Source of the DNA: Aquipseudomonas ullengensis
GTDB taxonomy: Bacteria > Pseudomonadota > Gammaproteobacteria > Pseudomonadales > Pseudomonadaceae
Direction of reading: 5' to 3'
Length of the DNA stretch: 64,000 bases
Assembly (NCBI RefSeq): GCF_014174475.1
Contig: NZ_JACJUD010000005.1
Location: 248,001 to 312,000, forward strand
Shown piece by piece: positions 42,678 to 52,228 of this stretch (the first letter of the stretch is position 1; every line of letters begins with the position of its first letter). The notes under the pieces were generated by a model. It had not been told where the DNA came from. It was given only the letters and a program-made list of their open reading frames with translations, and did not search any database. The position numbers and the translations under genes were made by a program.

Positions 42678-42941
42678 TCAGTTTTCGCTGCAACCGCCGC
42701 CCTGCACCAGGTATTCCAGGCGATGCACGTCGCCTTGGTGATCCTTGTAGGTCATGGTCGCCGGCACCACGCCGCACTCATGGGAAACGTCGCTTACGGC
42801 GATCACGTGGGCGACATCCAGGTCCATCCCGTAGCGGTACTGTTCGGACTGCACATGCCCGGCGCTGGCGGTTTCCTCGGGGGCCGCCGCGAAGGCGAAC
42901 GAAGACAGGCCGGCCAGGGCCAGCAGAGCTAGGGTTTTCAT
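42678..42941 (-). CDS. DUF2790 family exported protein
   Basis: This 87-residue protein has a 19-residue signal peptide (MKTLALLALAGLSSFAFAA) and the DUF2790 pattern: YRYGMDLDVAHVIAVSDVSHECGVVPATMTYKDHQGDVHRLEYLVQGGGC. Two cysteines may form a disulfide. DUF2790 is largely restricted to Pseudomonas, usually in several copies, and its function is unknown. The gap 42942-43206 to the next gene contains a degenerate repeat near 43130 and no clear gene. Confidence 0.86.
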   Translation of the reverse strand: MKTLALLALAGLSSFAFAAAPEETASAGHVQSEQYRYGMDLDVAHVIAVSDVSHECGVVPATMTYKDHQGDVHRLEYLVQGGGCSEN

Positions 42942-43206
42942 CGATTAACCTCAAAGGCGTAGGGAATTGGCAGCGCCTACAGGTACGCGGACGATCCCGA
43001 GAGTTGCTCTCTGGCGCCCGAGTGGCGCGCTGCGGTGGCCATTTTAGAAAGGTGCCCAGGGGTGATACAGGCGTACATAGCTGAAGAACTATTGCGCACC
43101 GCACAACAATCACCGGGCAGGCTGGAGCCCTTCTGGGCCCCCGCCTTCGCGGGGACGACGAGGCGAAAAATGCGCCTCACCCAGCCCACACACCACCCGC
43201 AGGCTG

Positions 43207-44366
<1,160 letters not shown>

Positions 44367-44370
<4 letters not shown>

Positions 44371-44942
44371 CGCACGGTGAAGATCAGCACGGCACCCACC
44401 GGCACCGACAGGCTGATGGAGGACAACCGCGCGGCCTTGCGCAGGGCCTCCACGCCGGCCTCCAGGCCGAAGTCGCCGGCATCGATCACCAGGGGCGCCA
44501 GGGTCACCACCTGGAAGCGCTGGTCATCCAGGCGCGTGGCCAGCAGCTCGGCCATGTAGCCATGCTTGCGGCCGCGAATCTCCACCTGAATCGGCAGGCT
44601 CAGCTCGAGCTGCGCGCCTGGCGCCAGGTCGGTGATCAGCCCCAGGTTGAGCTGCGCCATGACGTGCGCATCGGCAAACTGGCTGACCTCGAACAGCAGG
44701 CTGCGCAGGCGCTCGTCGCGCACCGGAATGCCGGTGCTGACCGACTCCATCTCGATGCGCAGGCGCGCTGCGCCCTGGTCATCGACCTTGCCGTGCAGGG
44801 TGAGGAAGCGGTGCACCTCGGAGAAGTTGCCCGCCTTGGTCGAAATGAACGACAGGCGCGAGGACTCGTTGTCCAGGTACCAGCCGGCCTGCGCCGGCAG
44901 GGCCAGGCAGGCCGCGAGAAGGAAGGTATAGCGCTTGAACAT
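44367..44942 (-). CDS. YceI family exported protein
   Basis: This 191-residue protein has a 19-residue signal peptide (ending PAQA) and the YceI lipocalin-like fold: GWYLDNESSRLSFISTKAGNFSEVHRFLTLHGKVDD, then RDERLRSLLFEVSQFADAHV. YceI proteins bind isoprenoid lipids in a beta-barrel. It is the first gene of a pair with the ClsB-like gene. Confidence 0.86.
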
Positions 44943-45016
44943 GGGGGCTCTTGATCCGGCTGTGTCAGCGCAACGATAGCGGCCCGAGCCGGCAATGCAA
45001 AGCCTGGTGCTCCCTT

Positions 45017-45069
45017 GTAGGGCGGGTGAAACTCGCGCTGTGGGTTTTCGCGGGTTGCACCCGCCCTAC
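45017..45069. repeat. GTAGGGCGGGTG palindrome
   Basis: GTAGGGCGGGTGAAACTCGCG and CGCGGGTTGCACCCGCCCTAC form a palindrome with a few changes from the copy at 39059. It lies between the YceI gene and the terminator at 45078. Confidence 0.72.
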
Positions 45070-45077
45070 CCAGAAAC

Positions 45078-45104
45078 AAAAAAGGCGCCCGAAGGCGCCT
45101 TTTG
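45078..45104 (-). terminator. Terminator of the HlyD-like/DUF3302 operon
   Basis: GGCGCC and GGCGCC pair around CGAA, flanked by an A-run on the left and TTTT on the right, so it works on the minus strand after the stop at 45120. Confidence 0.85.
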
Positions 45105-45119
45105 TTCAGCTCACACCGA

Positions 45120-46079
45120 TCAGTGGAACGGGAAGATGTAGTTCATCCACGCCGCCATGCGCAGGAGGATCTTGCGCATGATTGCCACATGGTGGAAGTG
45201 CTCGCTGTACAACGCCGCCTGGCCGTAGGCACCGCCCGGCATCAGCTTGCTGTACTGGACGAACTCCGGATCGGTGATTTCGATCAGCACCGGTACCCGC
45301 CCTGCCGGTGGCGAGCCGGTATAGCTGATCAGCGTACCGGAAGGTTGCACCTGCCCCTCGCCGATCACCCCGATCACCTGCTTCACCTTGCCGCTGAAGA
45401 CCTTGCCGGGAATGCCGTCGAAGGCCACTTCCGCCTCGTCGCCCACGCTCAGGCGCAACTGGCTGTTCTGGCGCATCCAGGCGGTGAAGTAGTAGCCCTC
45501 GTCGGGGATAAAGACCATCGACGGGCGCAGTGGCAAGCGGGTCGCCATCATCCCCGCGCGCAGCGATACATGAGCGACGAAGCCCTTGCTCGGTGCCCGC
45601 ACCACCGTGTGCTCCAGGTTGTATGCAGCAATATTCAGTTGCGCCTGCAGGTCGTCCACGCGCGCGGTGGTGATGTCCAGGTCGCGGCGGTTGCCGACAT
45701 TGCGCTTGACCAGTTCACTGGCGCGGTACTGGTCAGCCTTGGCCGAGACCATCTGCGCCTTGAGCGACTTGACCTTGTTCTCGAAGGGCGCCGGGTCGAT
45801 GCGGAACAGCACATCGCCTTTTTCCAGCATCTGGTTGCCTCTGACCGGCACCTCGATCACCTGGCCGGTGACCACCGGGATCACCGGTACCGAGACGAAA
45901 TAGGAGCGCGCCACCTCGGAGTACGGGTGGTTGTAGTTCATGGTGAAGATCAGCGCGCCGATCAGCACGATGCCACCCAGGGCAGCGGTAGGAACGGTCC
46001 ACTTGTTCAGCGGGATGCGGAAGATCTTGAAGATGGCAACGCAGACGGCCGTGTAGCTCAGAATCAGTAACAGGTCCAT
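45120..46079 (-). CDS. HlyD-type membrane fusion protein (YibH-like)
   Basis: This 319-residue protein has two N-terminal membrane helices (about 3-22 and 33-52), then a biotinyl-lipoyl barrel (VTGQVIEVPVRGNQMLEKGDVLFRIDP), a coiled coil (ENKVKSLKAQMVSAKADQYRASELV) and a second barrel half (VVRAPSKGFVAHVSLRAGMM). With DUF3302 (YiaW/YibI-like) upstream, it matches yibH-yibI in E. coli, an efflux-like system of unknown cargo. No MFS partner is adjacent. The pair shares the terminator at 45078. Confidence 0.86.
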   Translation of the reverse strand: MDLLLILSYTAVCVAIFKIFRIPLNKWTVPTAALGGIVLIGALIFTMNYNHPYSEVARSYFVSVPVIPVVTGQVIEVPVRGNQMLEKGDVLFRIDPAPFENKVKSLKAQMVSAKADQYRASELVKRNVGNRRDLDITTARVDDLQAQLNIAAYNLEHTVVRAPSKGFVAHVSLRAGMMATRLPLRPSMVFIPDEGYYFTAWMRQNSQLRLSVGDEAEVAFDGIPGKVFSGKVKQVIGVIGEGQVQPSGTLISYTGSPPAGRVPVLIEITDPEFVQYSKLMPGGAYGQAALYSEHFHHVAIMRKILLRMAAWMNYIFPFH

Positions 46080-46082
46080 GGC

Positions 46083-46502
46083 TTATACCCCTTCGCCGGC
46101 AGGTGGCGTGGTGCCGGGTGCGGCGGGCGGTACGGGCTCGGGGGCTGCAACCGGTGGCGGTGCCACATTCGCCGTCTTGTCCTGTCCAGCTTCCAGTTGC
46201 GCAACACGTTGCTGCAACTCGCCGACCTGTTGTTCCAGATGCGCCACATGGTTCTTCGGCGACTTGCCGTCACTGAACCCCCAGCCGCGATCTTCGCGGT
46301 ACAAGGTGGCCCAGATCCACAGGAACGGCCACAGCACATGCAAAGTGAACAGGCTGACCCAGCCGGTGGCGTGGATCGCATCCTGGTGGGGGTGATTGCG
46401 GTGTACGGCGATCTCGTAGGGGATGTCGTGCAGGGCGATGATTCCGTAGAACAGTACGATGCCTACGAAAAACAACAGACCCAACGCAATGTAATCAAGC
46501 AT
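46083..46502 (-). CDS. DUF3302 family membrane protein (YibI/YiaW-like)
   Basis: This 139-residue protein has two N-terminal membrane helices. The DUF3302 pattern is MLDYIALGLLFFVGIVLFYGIIALHDIPYEIAVHRNHPHQDAIHATGWVSLFTLHVLWPFLWIWATLY. A short coiled coil (AHLEQQVGELQQRVAQLEAG) and a Pro/Ala-rich tail follow. It lies three bases upstream of the HlyD-type gene and is its likely partner. The function is unknown. Confidence 0.87.
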   Translation of the reverse strand: MLDYIALGLLFFVGIVLFYGIIALHDIPYEIAVHRNHPHQDAIHATGWVSLFTLHVLWPFLWIWATLYREDRGWGFSDGKSPKNHVAHLEQQVGELQQRVAQLEAGQDKTANVAPPPVAAPEPVPPAAPGTTPPAGEGV

Positions 46503-46676
46503 CGAGGTTCTCTCTAGTTTTCATCCATGGAAACACAGCGCCCGACTACCTGAACCAGGATCACTGTGCAAAGCCTGTGCAGGTTATATCGCGAGTCCCG
46601 ATGATTGCCAGCGTCGAGCAGATTCAGCGAGAGTGAAGCCACGACGCCCTGGCGAGCGCCGTGTACTCCCCGCCAC

Positions 46677-47009
46677 TTATGGCAGCGGATCGGCCTGCGG
46701 CTGCAACTGACAGCCTTCGCGCGGGCTGATCCAGGCGGCGGTCTGGCTGCTGCCCAGGCCACGGGCGGTCACGCGCTTGTGCGCCTCGTCGTCGAGGAAA
46801 TCGCTGAGCGGCACGTACTGCTTCACATAACCCACGCAGTAATCCGCCGGCGCGCCGGCCACATAGCGGCACGAGCAGTATTCCTTGGCCGAGTAGGCAC
46901 CGACGATGCCGGGGAAGGCAGCCAGGTGCACACGATTGCTCCAGGCCAGCAAAGCCAGGCCGAGCAGCAACAGGAGAAAGGCAGACAGGAACGGACGGCG
47001 CTTGATCAT
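46677..47009 (-). CDS. Hypothetical membrane-anchored protein
   Basis: This 110-residue protein has one N-terminal membrane helix (PFLSAFLLLLLGLALLAWS) and a periplasmic domain with CSCRYVAGAPADYCVGYVKQYVPLSDFLDD and a later Cys (EGCQLQP); the four cysteines may form disulfides. I do not recognise a family. Its start overlaps the stop of the serine hydrolase gene by four bases (ATGA), indicating coupled translation and a shared task. Confidence 0.75.
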   Translation of the reverse strand: MIKRRPFLSAFLLLLLGLALLAWSNRVHLAAFPGIVGAYSAKEYCSCRYVAGAPADYCVGYVKQYVPLSDFLDDEAHKRVTARGLGSSQTAAWISPREGCQLQPQADPLP

Positions 47010-48121
47010 GGCTGTTCTCCAGCGAAGGCGGCCAAGGCGCGCTTGAGCAGTTCGTTGTCGCTGAAGCGGCCATCGCGATCATCGGCGTAGCGCACCACGA
47101 CCATGTTGCGCGAAGGCAGCACATAAAGCGCCTGGCCCCAGTGGCCGAGGGCCGCAAAGGCATCATCCGGCGCATCCGGCCACGGCAGTGGCGCACCCGC
47201 CACCGACGCATTCAGCCACCACTGCCCGCCCGGCACGGCGCGACGAGGCTCCTCGGGGTTCGGCTGGAAGTTGGCGAACGGCGTGCGGTTGAACGCGACC
47301 CAGGCGGCCGGCACCACCTGGCGCTCACCCCAGCGCCCGTCGTGCTGCATCATCAGGCCGACGCGGGCCAGGTCGCGAGCGTTCAGGTAGGCATAGGACG
47401 AGGCGACGAAGGTGCCGCTGGCATCACGCTCCCATACGGCGGACTTGATTCCCAGCGGCTCGAACAGCGCAGTCCAGGGATAGTCGCGGTAGGTCGGCTC
47501 ACCGAGGATCTGCTTGAGGCTGGCCGACAGCACGTTGCTGTCGCCGCTGGAATAGCGAAAGCGCGTGCCGGGCAATGCGTCGAGCTGATGGCCGGCCGCA
47601 AAGGCCGCCATGTCCGTGCGACCACGGGTGTAGAGCATGGCCACCACCGAGGACTTCAGCGGCGCGTATTCGTAGTCTTCCTGCCAGTCGAGGCCCGAGG
47701 CCCAGTTGAGCAGGTGGCCCATCTTCACCGCCGGGTGCGGGGCGAACGGTGGGTAGTGCTTGGCCACCGGATCGTCGAGCTGGAAGCGCCCTTCGCCATA
47801 GGCGACGCCGAGTACGCTGGCGAACAGGCTCTTGCTGATCGACCAGGTCAGGTGCGGTGTCTGTGCGTTGTTCGGCCCGGCATAGCGCTCGTAGACCACC
47901 TCGCCGTCCTTGATCACCAGCAGCGCGTCGGTGCGGACGCCCTTGCGCGTGGCGTCATCGCGGGCGGGAAAGGCGTACGCCTCCAGCGCGTCGATCGCCG
48001 CGCTGGGTGCGGCGGTGTGGGTGGTCCAGTCGGCGGCGGGCCAGGTTTCGGCCAGCGCCTGGCTGGCGGCGAGGCAGCACAGGCCGGTCAGGCTCAGGCG
48101 GCGCAATAGGGCAAGCGACAT
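47006..48121 (-). CDS. Exported serine hydrolase (6-aminohexanoate-dimer hydrolase/EstB-like)
   Basis: This 371-residue protein has a 24-residue signal peptide (ending SQALA) and the beta-lactamase-family motifs SISK (nucleophile Ser, about residue 94), YSSGDSN and GHWGQ. FPARDDATRKGVRTDALLVIKDGEVVYERY is typical of the nylon-oligomer hydrolase branch. It probably cleaves an ester or amide in the periplasm. It is coupled to the small membrane protein at 46677. Confidence 0.84.
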   Translation of the reverse strand: MSLALLRRLSLTGLCCLAASQALAETWPAADWTTHTAAPSAAIDALEAYAFPARDDATRKGVRTDALLVIKDGEVVYERYAGPNNAQTPHLTWSISKSLFASVLGVAYGEGRFQLDDPVAKHYPPFAPHPAVKMGHLLNWASGLDWQEDYEYAPLKSSVVAMLYTRGRTDMAAFAAGHQLDALPGTRFRYSSGDSNVLSASLKQILGEPTYRDYPWTALFEPLGIKSAVWERDASGTFVASSYAYLNARDLARVGLMMQHDGRWGERQVVPAAWVAFNRTPFANFQPNPEEPRRAVPGGQWWLNASVAGAPLPWPDAPDDAFAALGHWGQALYVLPSRNMVVVRYADDRDGRFSDNELLKRALAAFAGEQP

Positions 48122-48215
48122 CGGGCACTCTCATGGCAGCGGAAAGGCCCGACCCTAGCACGCCACAGAGGACCAACAACATGTCCAAAGCGGACGAAAA
48201 GCGGACTGCCATGGC

Positions 48216-49001
48216 TCAATCAGGCAAGCGATAGTCCTGCTGGGTCATCAGGTCCAGGCCGCATTCAAGATGCTCGATCCAGTCGAGGAAGGCATGGATC
48301 ATCGCCTGGCCGACAAAGGGCCGGCCGTGCTGCGGCACGATCATCGCCACGTCCATCTCGCGCACCATCTGCGCCCAGAAGCGGCAGGCCTTGTTGCTGG
48401 CCATGTAGCGGCGGTGGAAGCCGGCCATGTTGGGGATGTGGTTGACGAAGTCGAGCACCGGGTTGGCGTCGTCCACCAGTGAAGCGCCCATGTCGCCGGA
48501 GAAGAGGATTTTGCTCACCGGGTCGTACAACTGGAAGTTGCCCACCGAATGGAGGAAGTGCGCCGGCACCGCCTTCAGCTGGCACTTGCCCAGGGCGAAG
48601 CTCTGCCCGCGATCCGGCAGGGCAATGATGCGGTCGTAAGTGCAGATACCGTGGCTCAGGGCCAGGTAGTTGGCCGTCAGGTGTGGCAGGAAGCGCGCCC
48701 ACAGCTTGGAGCAGATCACCCGCGCGCGGGTGTGCAGCAGCCACTTGTCCAGCGAGGCGATGATGTCCGGGTCCTGGTGCGAGGCGAAGATGTAGGTCAG
48801 CGCCTGCACCGGGATGTGCTTGGACAGCTCCAGCGACAGCGGCGTGTAGGTCAGGTCGCCACCGGGGTCGAGCAGCAGGTACTGCTCGTTGTCGGTGATC
48901 AGGAACTGGTTGGATTGCACTCCCTCGCCGCTGACCAGGTCATCGAACATCAGGCATTGGTGGCTGCCGTTATCAAACAGCACGATGGGCTCGCGGCGCA
49001 T
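48216..49001 (-). CDS. Metallo-beta-lactamase-fold diiron-type protein
   Basis: This 261-residue protein has the beta-lactamase fold of the flavodiiron branch: NQFLITDNEQYLLLDPGGDLTY, TYIFASHQDPDIIASL, a His in PAHFLHSVGNFQLYDP, Asp in LFSGDMGAS and His in VPQHGRPF. The first metal motif is HxDPD rather than HxHxDH, close to the HxExDH of oxygen-reducing flavodiiron proteins. No flavodoxin domain is fused. It may bind O2, or an iron-bound ligand. The ATG at 49001 follows GAGG; an 11-residue extension lacks a ribosome site. Confidence 0.8.
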   Translation of the reverse strand: MRREPIVLFDNGSHQCLMFDDLVSGEGVQSNQFLITDNEQYLLLDPGGDLTYTPLSLELSKHIPVQALTYIFASHQDPDIIASLDKWLLHTRARVICSKLWARFLPHLTANYLALSHGICTYDRIIALPDRGQSFALGKCQLKAVPAHFLHSVGNFQLYDPVSKILFSGDMGASLVDDANPVLDFVNHIPNMAGFHRRYMASNKACRFWAQMVREMDVAMIVPQHGRPFVGQAMIHAFLDWIEHLECGLDLMTQQDYRLPD

Positions 49002-49099
49002 GGAAACCTCACTGGAAAAACGCGAGGCGAACATAACCGCAGCCCGTTACAGCCTTACTGACCTGGATCAAGGCACGCGACTAAAAGCCCAGCCGGCGT

Positions 49100-49633
49100 T
49101 CACGACTTGCGCAACATGCTGGCAAGCACGCCGTCCCGCCGGATCAGGCCATGGAACAAGCCGGCGGCCAGGTGCAGCAGAACGCAGGCGAACAGCACAT
49201 AGGCCAGATAGCCATGAGCCCCGCGCAGCAGGGCATAGAGATCGGCATCCTGCGGGGCGATAGCAGGCAGCAGCCAACTACCCAGCCGCAGCGGATACCC
49301 GGCCGCGCCCTGCATCGCCCAGCCCAGCAGCGGCAAGGCCAGCATCAGCAGGTACAGCAACACATGGGACAGCTGCGCCATACGCTGCTGCCAGCCCGGC
49401 ATATCCGCCGGCAAGGCCGGAATCGGCTGGCGCAGGCGCACGATGATGCGCAGCACCAGCAAGCCCAGCAGAAGCAGGCCCAGCGGCTTGTGAATGGCCA
49501 CCAACTGCGGCTGCCAGGGCGACAGGCTGCTGACCATGCCCACACCGATAAACAGCATGGCCAGGATCAGCAGCGCCATCAGCCAGTGCAGCAGGCGCGC
49601 CAGGGGGCTGAATGAGGTGACAACAGGCTTCAT
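49100..49633 (-). CDS. Cytochrome b (b561-type)
   Basis: This 177-residue protein has four membrane helices and heme-binding histidines in ARLLHWLMALLIL, AIHKPLGLLLLG, SHVLLYLLMLALPLLGW and LRGAHGYLAYVLFACVLLHLAAG. This is the YodB/CybB-like cytochrome b561 type. It overlaps the catalase-like gene by four bases and probably supplies electrons to it across the membrane. Confidence 0.9.
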   Translation of the reverse strand: MKPVVTSFSPLARLLHWLMALLILAMLFIGVGMVSSLSPWQPQLVAIHKPLGLLLLGLLVLRIIVRLRQPIPALPADMPGWQQRMAQLSHVLLYLLMLALPLLGWAMQGAAGYPLRLGSWLLPAIAPQDADLYALLRGAHGYLAYVLFACVLLHLAAGLFHGLIRRDGVLASMLRKS

Positions 49634-50688
49634 GGCTGGGCTCCGGCAGTGGCTACAGGCGTGCCTTCGCGGGTACGCCGGCGGTAGGACTCGGCATAGG
49701 CGGCGGAACGCGCCAGCAAGATCGGATCGGCCGACGGCTGGATGCCTTCGGGCAGGATCAGCGGGTCGAAATTAAGCCCATGACACTCGCCCTCAAGCTG
49801 CCCCTTCGCCTGCTCGATCACCAAGGTGCCGGCGTCGATCTGGCGCCGGCTCGCCGGCCATTGCCGGGTCGCGTCGTCCACCGCATCTCCTGCTTCGGCC
49901 AGGGTCAGCAACAAATGCCAGCGCACTGCCCCCGTCCCCAGCCGCGCCAACAGCTCATGCTGCAGGGCATCGGCATCGCTGGGCTGCTGCGCCAGAGCCA
50001 CCGGCGCCAGCTCCGGCACCATCGACCAGCGGACCGCCTGGCGGCTGCCATCGGCCTGTACCAGGTAGAACGCATTGATGCTGTTGAACGTGCTGCTGGC
50101 GAAACTGCTGCTCGGTTTGTAGCCCTGCGCCCACTGGCGGAACTCGGCACTCTGCGGATGCGCGGCGAAGAAGGCCTGCAGTCGCGCCGGGTCCGGCTTG
50201 CCGGTCGCCGGGTCGGGCTGCATGGCCTGCACCTGCTGGAAGAATTCCTCGGGCGTGCCCACCGCCAGCACCGGCGGCGTATTCATCGCCGTGCGCCACT
50301 GTTGGCCATCGGCCTGCTGGAACAACAGCGCCATGCTGCGCACCGGCACACTGGTGTCGGCGGCGTGCGGGTTGCTGCCGCCAATCGACAGGCGACCGCT
50401 GACCGGCACCCGCCCCGGCGCAAAGACCTGCGCCTGGGACAGACCGGCCGCCGCACCATTGCTGTCGAAATAACCACTGATGCACAGGCCCTTGGCATGG
50501 GCACGGCGATAGCCGGGATAAACCCCGGCATTGGCCTCGAAGGTGTCGATGAAGCGCTGCGGCGACAGGCGCTGCGGATCGATCCAGCCCGCCACATAGG
50601 CAAAGCTGCTCGCCAGCACGGCTACGCCCAGGGCAATCAGCGACAAGCGCCCGAGCTGGCGTGGCCAGGGCATAGATGGTTCACTCAT
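49630..50688 (-). CDS. Catalase family peroxidase (SrpA-like)
   Basis: This 352-residue protein has an N-terminal membrane anchor/signal (LSLIALGVAVLASSFAYVAGW) and a mini-catalase domain: distal His in YRRAHAKGLCISGYF, the conserved RSMALLF strand, and the heme-ligand Tyr in RSAAYAESYRRR. It probably decomposes organic or hydrogen peroxide at the periplasmic face, with the overlapping cytochrome b as partner. The promoter at 50730-50756 matches that of the divergent ECF sigma factor gene. Confidence 0.88.
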   Translation of the reverse strand: MSEPSMPWPRQLGRLSLIALGVAVLASSFAYVAGWIDPQRLSPQRFIDTFEANAGVYPGYRRAHAKGLCISGYFDSNGAAAGLSQAQVFAPGRVPVSGRLSIGGSNPHAADTSVPVRSMALLFQQADGQQWRTAMNTPPVLAVGTPEEFFQQVQAMQPDPATGKPDPARLQAFFAAHPQSAEFRQWAQGYKPSSSFASSTFNSINAFYLVQADGSRQAVRWSMVPELAPVALAQQPSDADALQHELLARLGTGAVRWHLLLTLAEAGDAVDDATRQWPASRRQIDAGTLVIEQAKGQLEGECHGLNFDPLILPEGIQPSADPILLARSAAYAESYRRRTREGTPVATAGAQP

Positions 50689-50729
50689 GAACAGGCTCCA
50701 GGGCCTTGCGGCCGGGTAAATGAGCCAGT

Positions 50730-50792
50730 GGGACGCAGCAGCCAGGGGTTTATTCCCACGCCGGTGGAATAAACTTCACGCCCCGGCGTCTC
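50730..50792. promoter_or_regulatory. Paired divergent ECF-type promoters
   Basis: On the plus strand GGAATAAAC (50766-50774) is followed after 12 bases by CGTCTC (50787-50792). On the minus strand GGAATAAAC (complement of 50748-50756) is followed after 12 bases by CGTCCC (complement of 50730-50735). The two -35 elements face away from a shared centre. This fits one ECF sigma factor driving both its own gene and the catalase/cytochrome operon. Confidence 0.75.
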
Positions 50793-50845
50793 TCCCGCAT
50801 AACCGCCTGCGCGCAGGCCCGCACACCACCCGCCCCGAGAGCCCG

Positions 50846-51352
50846 ATGATCGACGATGCCGAACTGCGCGAACTGCTGCCGCGCCTGCGCCGCTTCGCCC
50901 TGTGGCTGACCCGCGAGCCAGCCAGCGCCGACGATCTGGTGCAGAGCACGCTGGAGCGCGCCCTGTCGCGCTGGCGCAGCAAGCGCCCGGAAGGCGACCT
51001 GCGCGCCTGGCTGTTCAGCATCCTCTACCGCCAGTTTCTCGATGGCCAACGCCGGGCCAAACGCCATGCGCGACTGCTCAGCCTGTTCGGCCGCGAAGAA
51101 GAGCCGCACAGCTCCTCGCTGGATGACATCGCCATCGCCCACTCGACCCTGGCGTCCTTCGCCCGGCTACCGACCGAACAGCGCGCCCTGCTGTTGCTGG
51201 TCAGCGTCGAAGGCCTGAGCTACCAGGAAGCCGCCAACAGCCTGGACATCCCCATCGGCACGGTGATGTCGCGCCTGTCGCGGGCGCGCAAGGCCCTGCG
51301 CGCCCTGAGCGAAGGCGAAAGCCCACAGCCCCCTCTGCGGAGACTCAAATGA
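50846..51352 (+). CDS. ECF-type RNA polymerase sigma factor
   Basis: This 168-residue sigma-70 family factor has region 2 (RLRRFALWLTREPASADDLVQSTLERALSRW, about 10-40) and region 4 (LPTEQRALLLLVSVEGLSYQEAANSLDIPIGTVMSRLSRARKAL, about 112-155). The ATG at 50846 is used; the longer frame crosses the promoter. Its neighbours (catalase, cytochrome b, anti-sigma) match the oxidative-stress ECF26-type context. It overlaps the anti-sigma gene by four bases. Confidence 0.92.
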   Translation: MIDDAELRELLPRLRRFALWLTREPASADDLVQSTLERALSRWRSKRPEGDLRAWLFSILYRQFLDGQRRAKRHARLLSLFGREEEPHSSSLDDIAIAHSTLASFARLPTEQRALLLLVSVEGLSYQEAANSLDIPIGTVMSRLSRARKALRALSEGESPQPPLRRLK

Positions 51353-52101
51353 ATCCCTTCCAGCCCAGCGAAGACGACCTGCACGCCTACCTCGACGGTC
51401 GCCTCAACGCGGCACAACGGCAGGCCGTGGACAGCTACCTGGCAGCCAACCCGGAGGTGGCCGCGCAAGTGGCCGGCTGGCGCCGCGATGCACAGAACCT
51501 GCGCGCCGCGCTGGCCAACCTGCAACTGACGGGCAGCAATCCGCAGCTCGACCCCGCCGCCATTCGCCGCCGCCAACGCGCCCGCCAGCAACGCCGGCTG
51601 GCGACAGCCGCGGCCCTGGTGGTGGCACTGGGGATCGGTGGGACGGGCGGCTGGCAGGCGCGCAACCAGACGCTGCTGGCGGCCAACCCGCCGATGCAGG
51701 ATGCCCTGGAGGCGCACCGCCTGTTCGCCCTCGACCAGGCCAGCGCGGTGGATGTAAAAGCCAGCCAACCGGCGGCCCTGCAGAGCTGGCTGGATCAGCG
51801 TTTCAGCCATGCCTCGCGGCTGCCAGATCTCAGCGCCTATGGCCTGCACCCGGTCGGCGGACGCCTGCTGACCACCGAGCAGGGCCCGGCCGCCCTGCTG
51901 CTGTTCGAGGATGATCAGGGCCAGCGCATCAGCCTGTACCTGCGCGCGCCAGGCGCGCTGTATGCCGACATGCCGGCAGGCGAGCGCCAGGATGGCGAAC
52001 TGCAGGCCCGCTACTGGTCGCGCGCCGGCTACAACTACGCGCTGGTCAGCCGAAGCAACGACCCCCGCAGCGCGCCCTTGCAGCAGGCCCTGCGCCTGTA
52101 G
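51349..52101 (+). CDS. Anti-sigma factor (zinc-finger-less, membrane-anchored)
   Basis: This 250-residue protein has an N-terminal cytoplasmic domain (EDDLHAYLDGRLNAAQRQAVDSYLAANPEVAAQVAGWRRDAQNLRAAL), one membrane helix (about 85-103, LATAAALVVALGIGGTGGW) and a periplasmic domain. It has the placement and fold of an anti-sigma partner but no HxxxCxxC zinc motif. It should hold the ECF factor inactive until stress is sensed on the periplasmic side. It overlaps the sigma gene (ATGA). Confidence 0.88.
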   Translation: MNPFQPSEDDLHAYLDGRLNAAQRQAVDSYLAANPEVAAQVAGWRRDAQNLRAALANLQLTGSNPQLDPAAIRRRQRARQQRRLATAAALVVALGIGGTGGWQARNQTLLAANPPMQDALEAHRLFALDQASAVDVKASQPAALQSWLDQRFSHASRLPDLSAYGLHPVGGRLLTTEQGPAALLLFEDDQGQRISLYLRAPGALYADMPAGERQDGELQARYWSRAGYNYALVSRSNDPRSAPLQQALRL

Positions 52102-52135
52102 GCATGGATCTGAGCGGCCTGCTGGAGCCATTTTT

Positions 52136-52190
52136 TGTAGGAGCGAGCTCTGCTCGCGAACAGCGCTTCGCGAGCAGAGCTCGCTCCTAC
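52136..52190. repeat. Complete REP palindrome (GAGCGAGCTCTGCTCGCG variant)
   Basis: TGTAGGAGCGAGCTCTGCTC and GAGCAGAGCTCGCTCCTAC are inverted arms around GCGAACAGCGCTTCGC. It is located between the anti-sigma gene and the convergent acyl-CoA dehydrogenase-like gene. Confidence 0.85.
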
Positions 52191-52228
52191 CCAAGGCAGC
52201 CACCTAGCCCCGCAACGCGCGAGCCACC

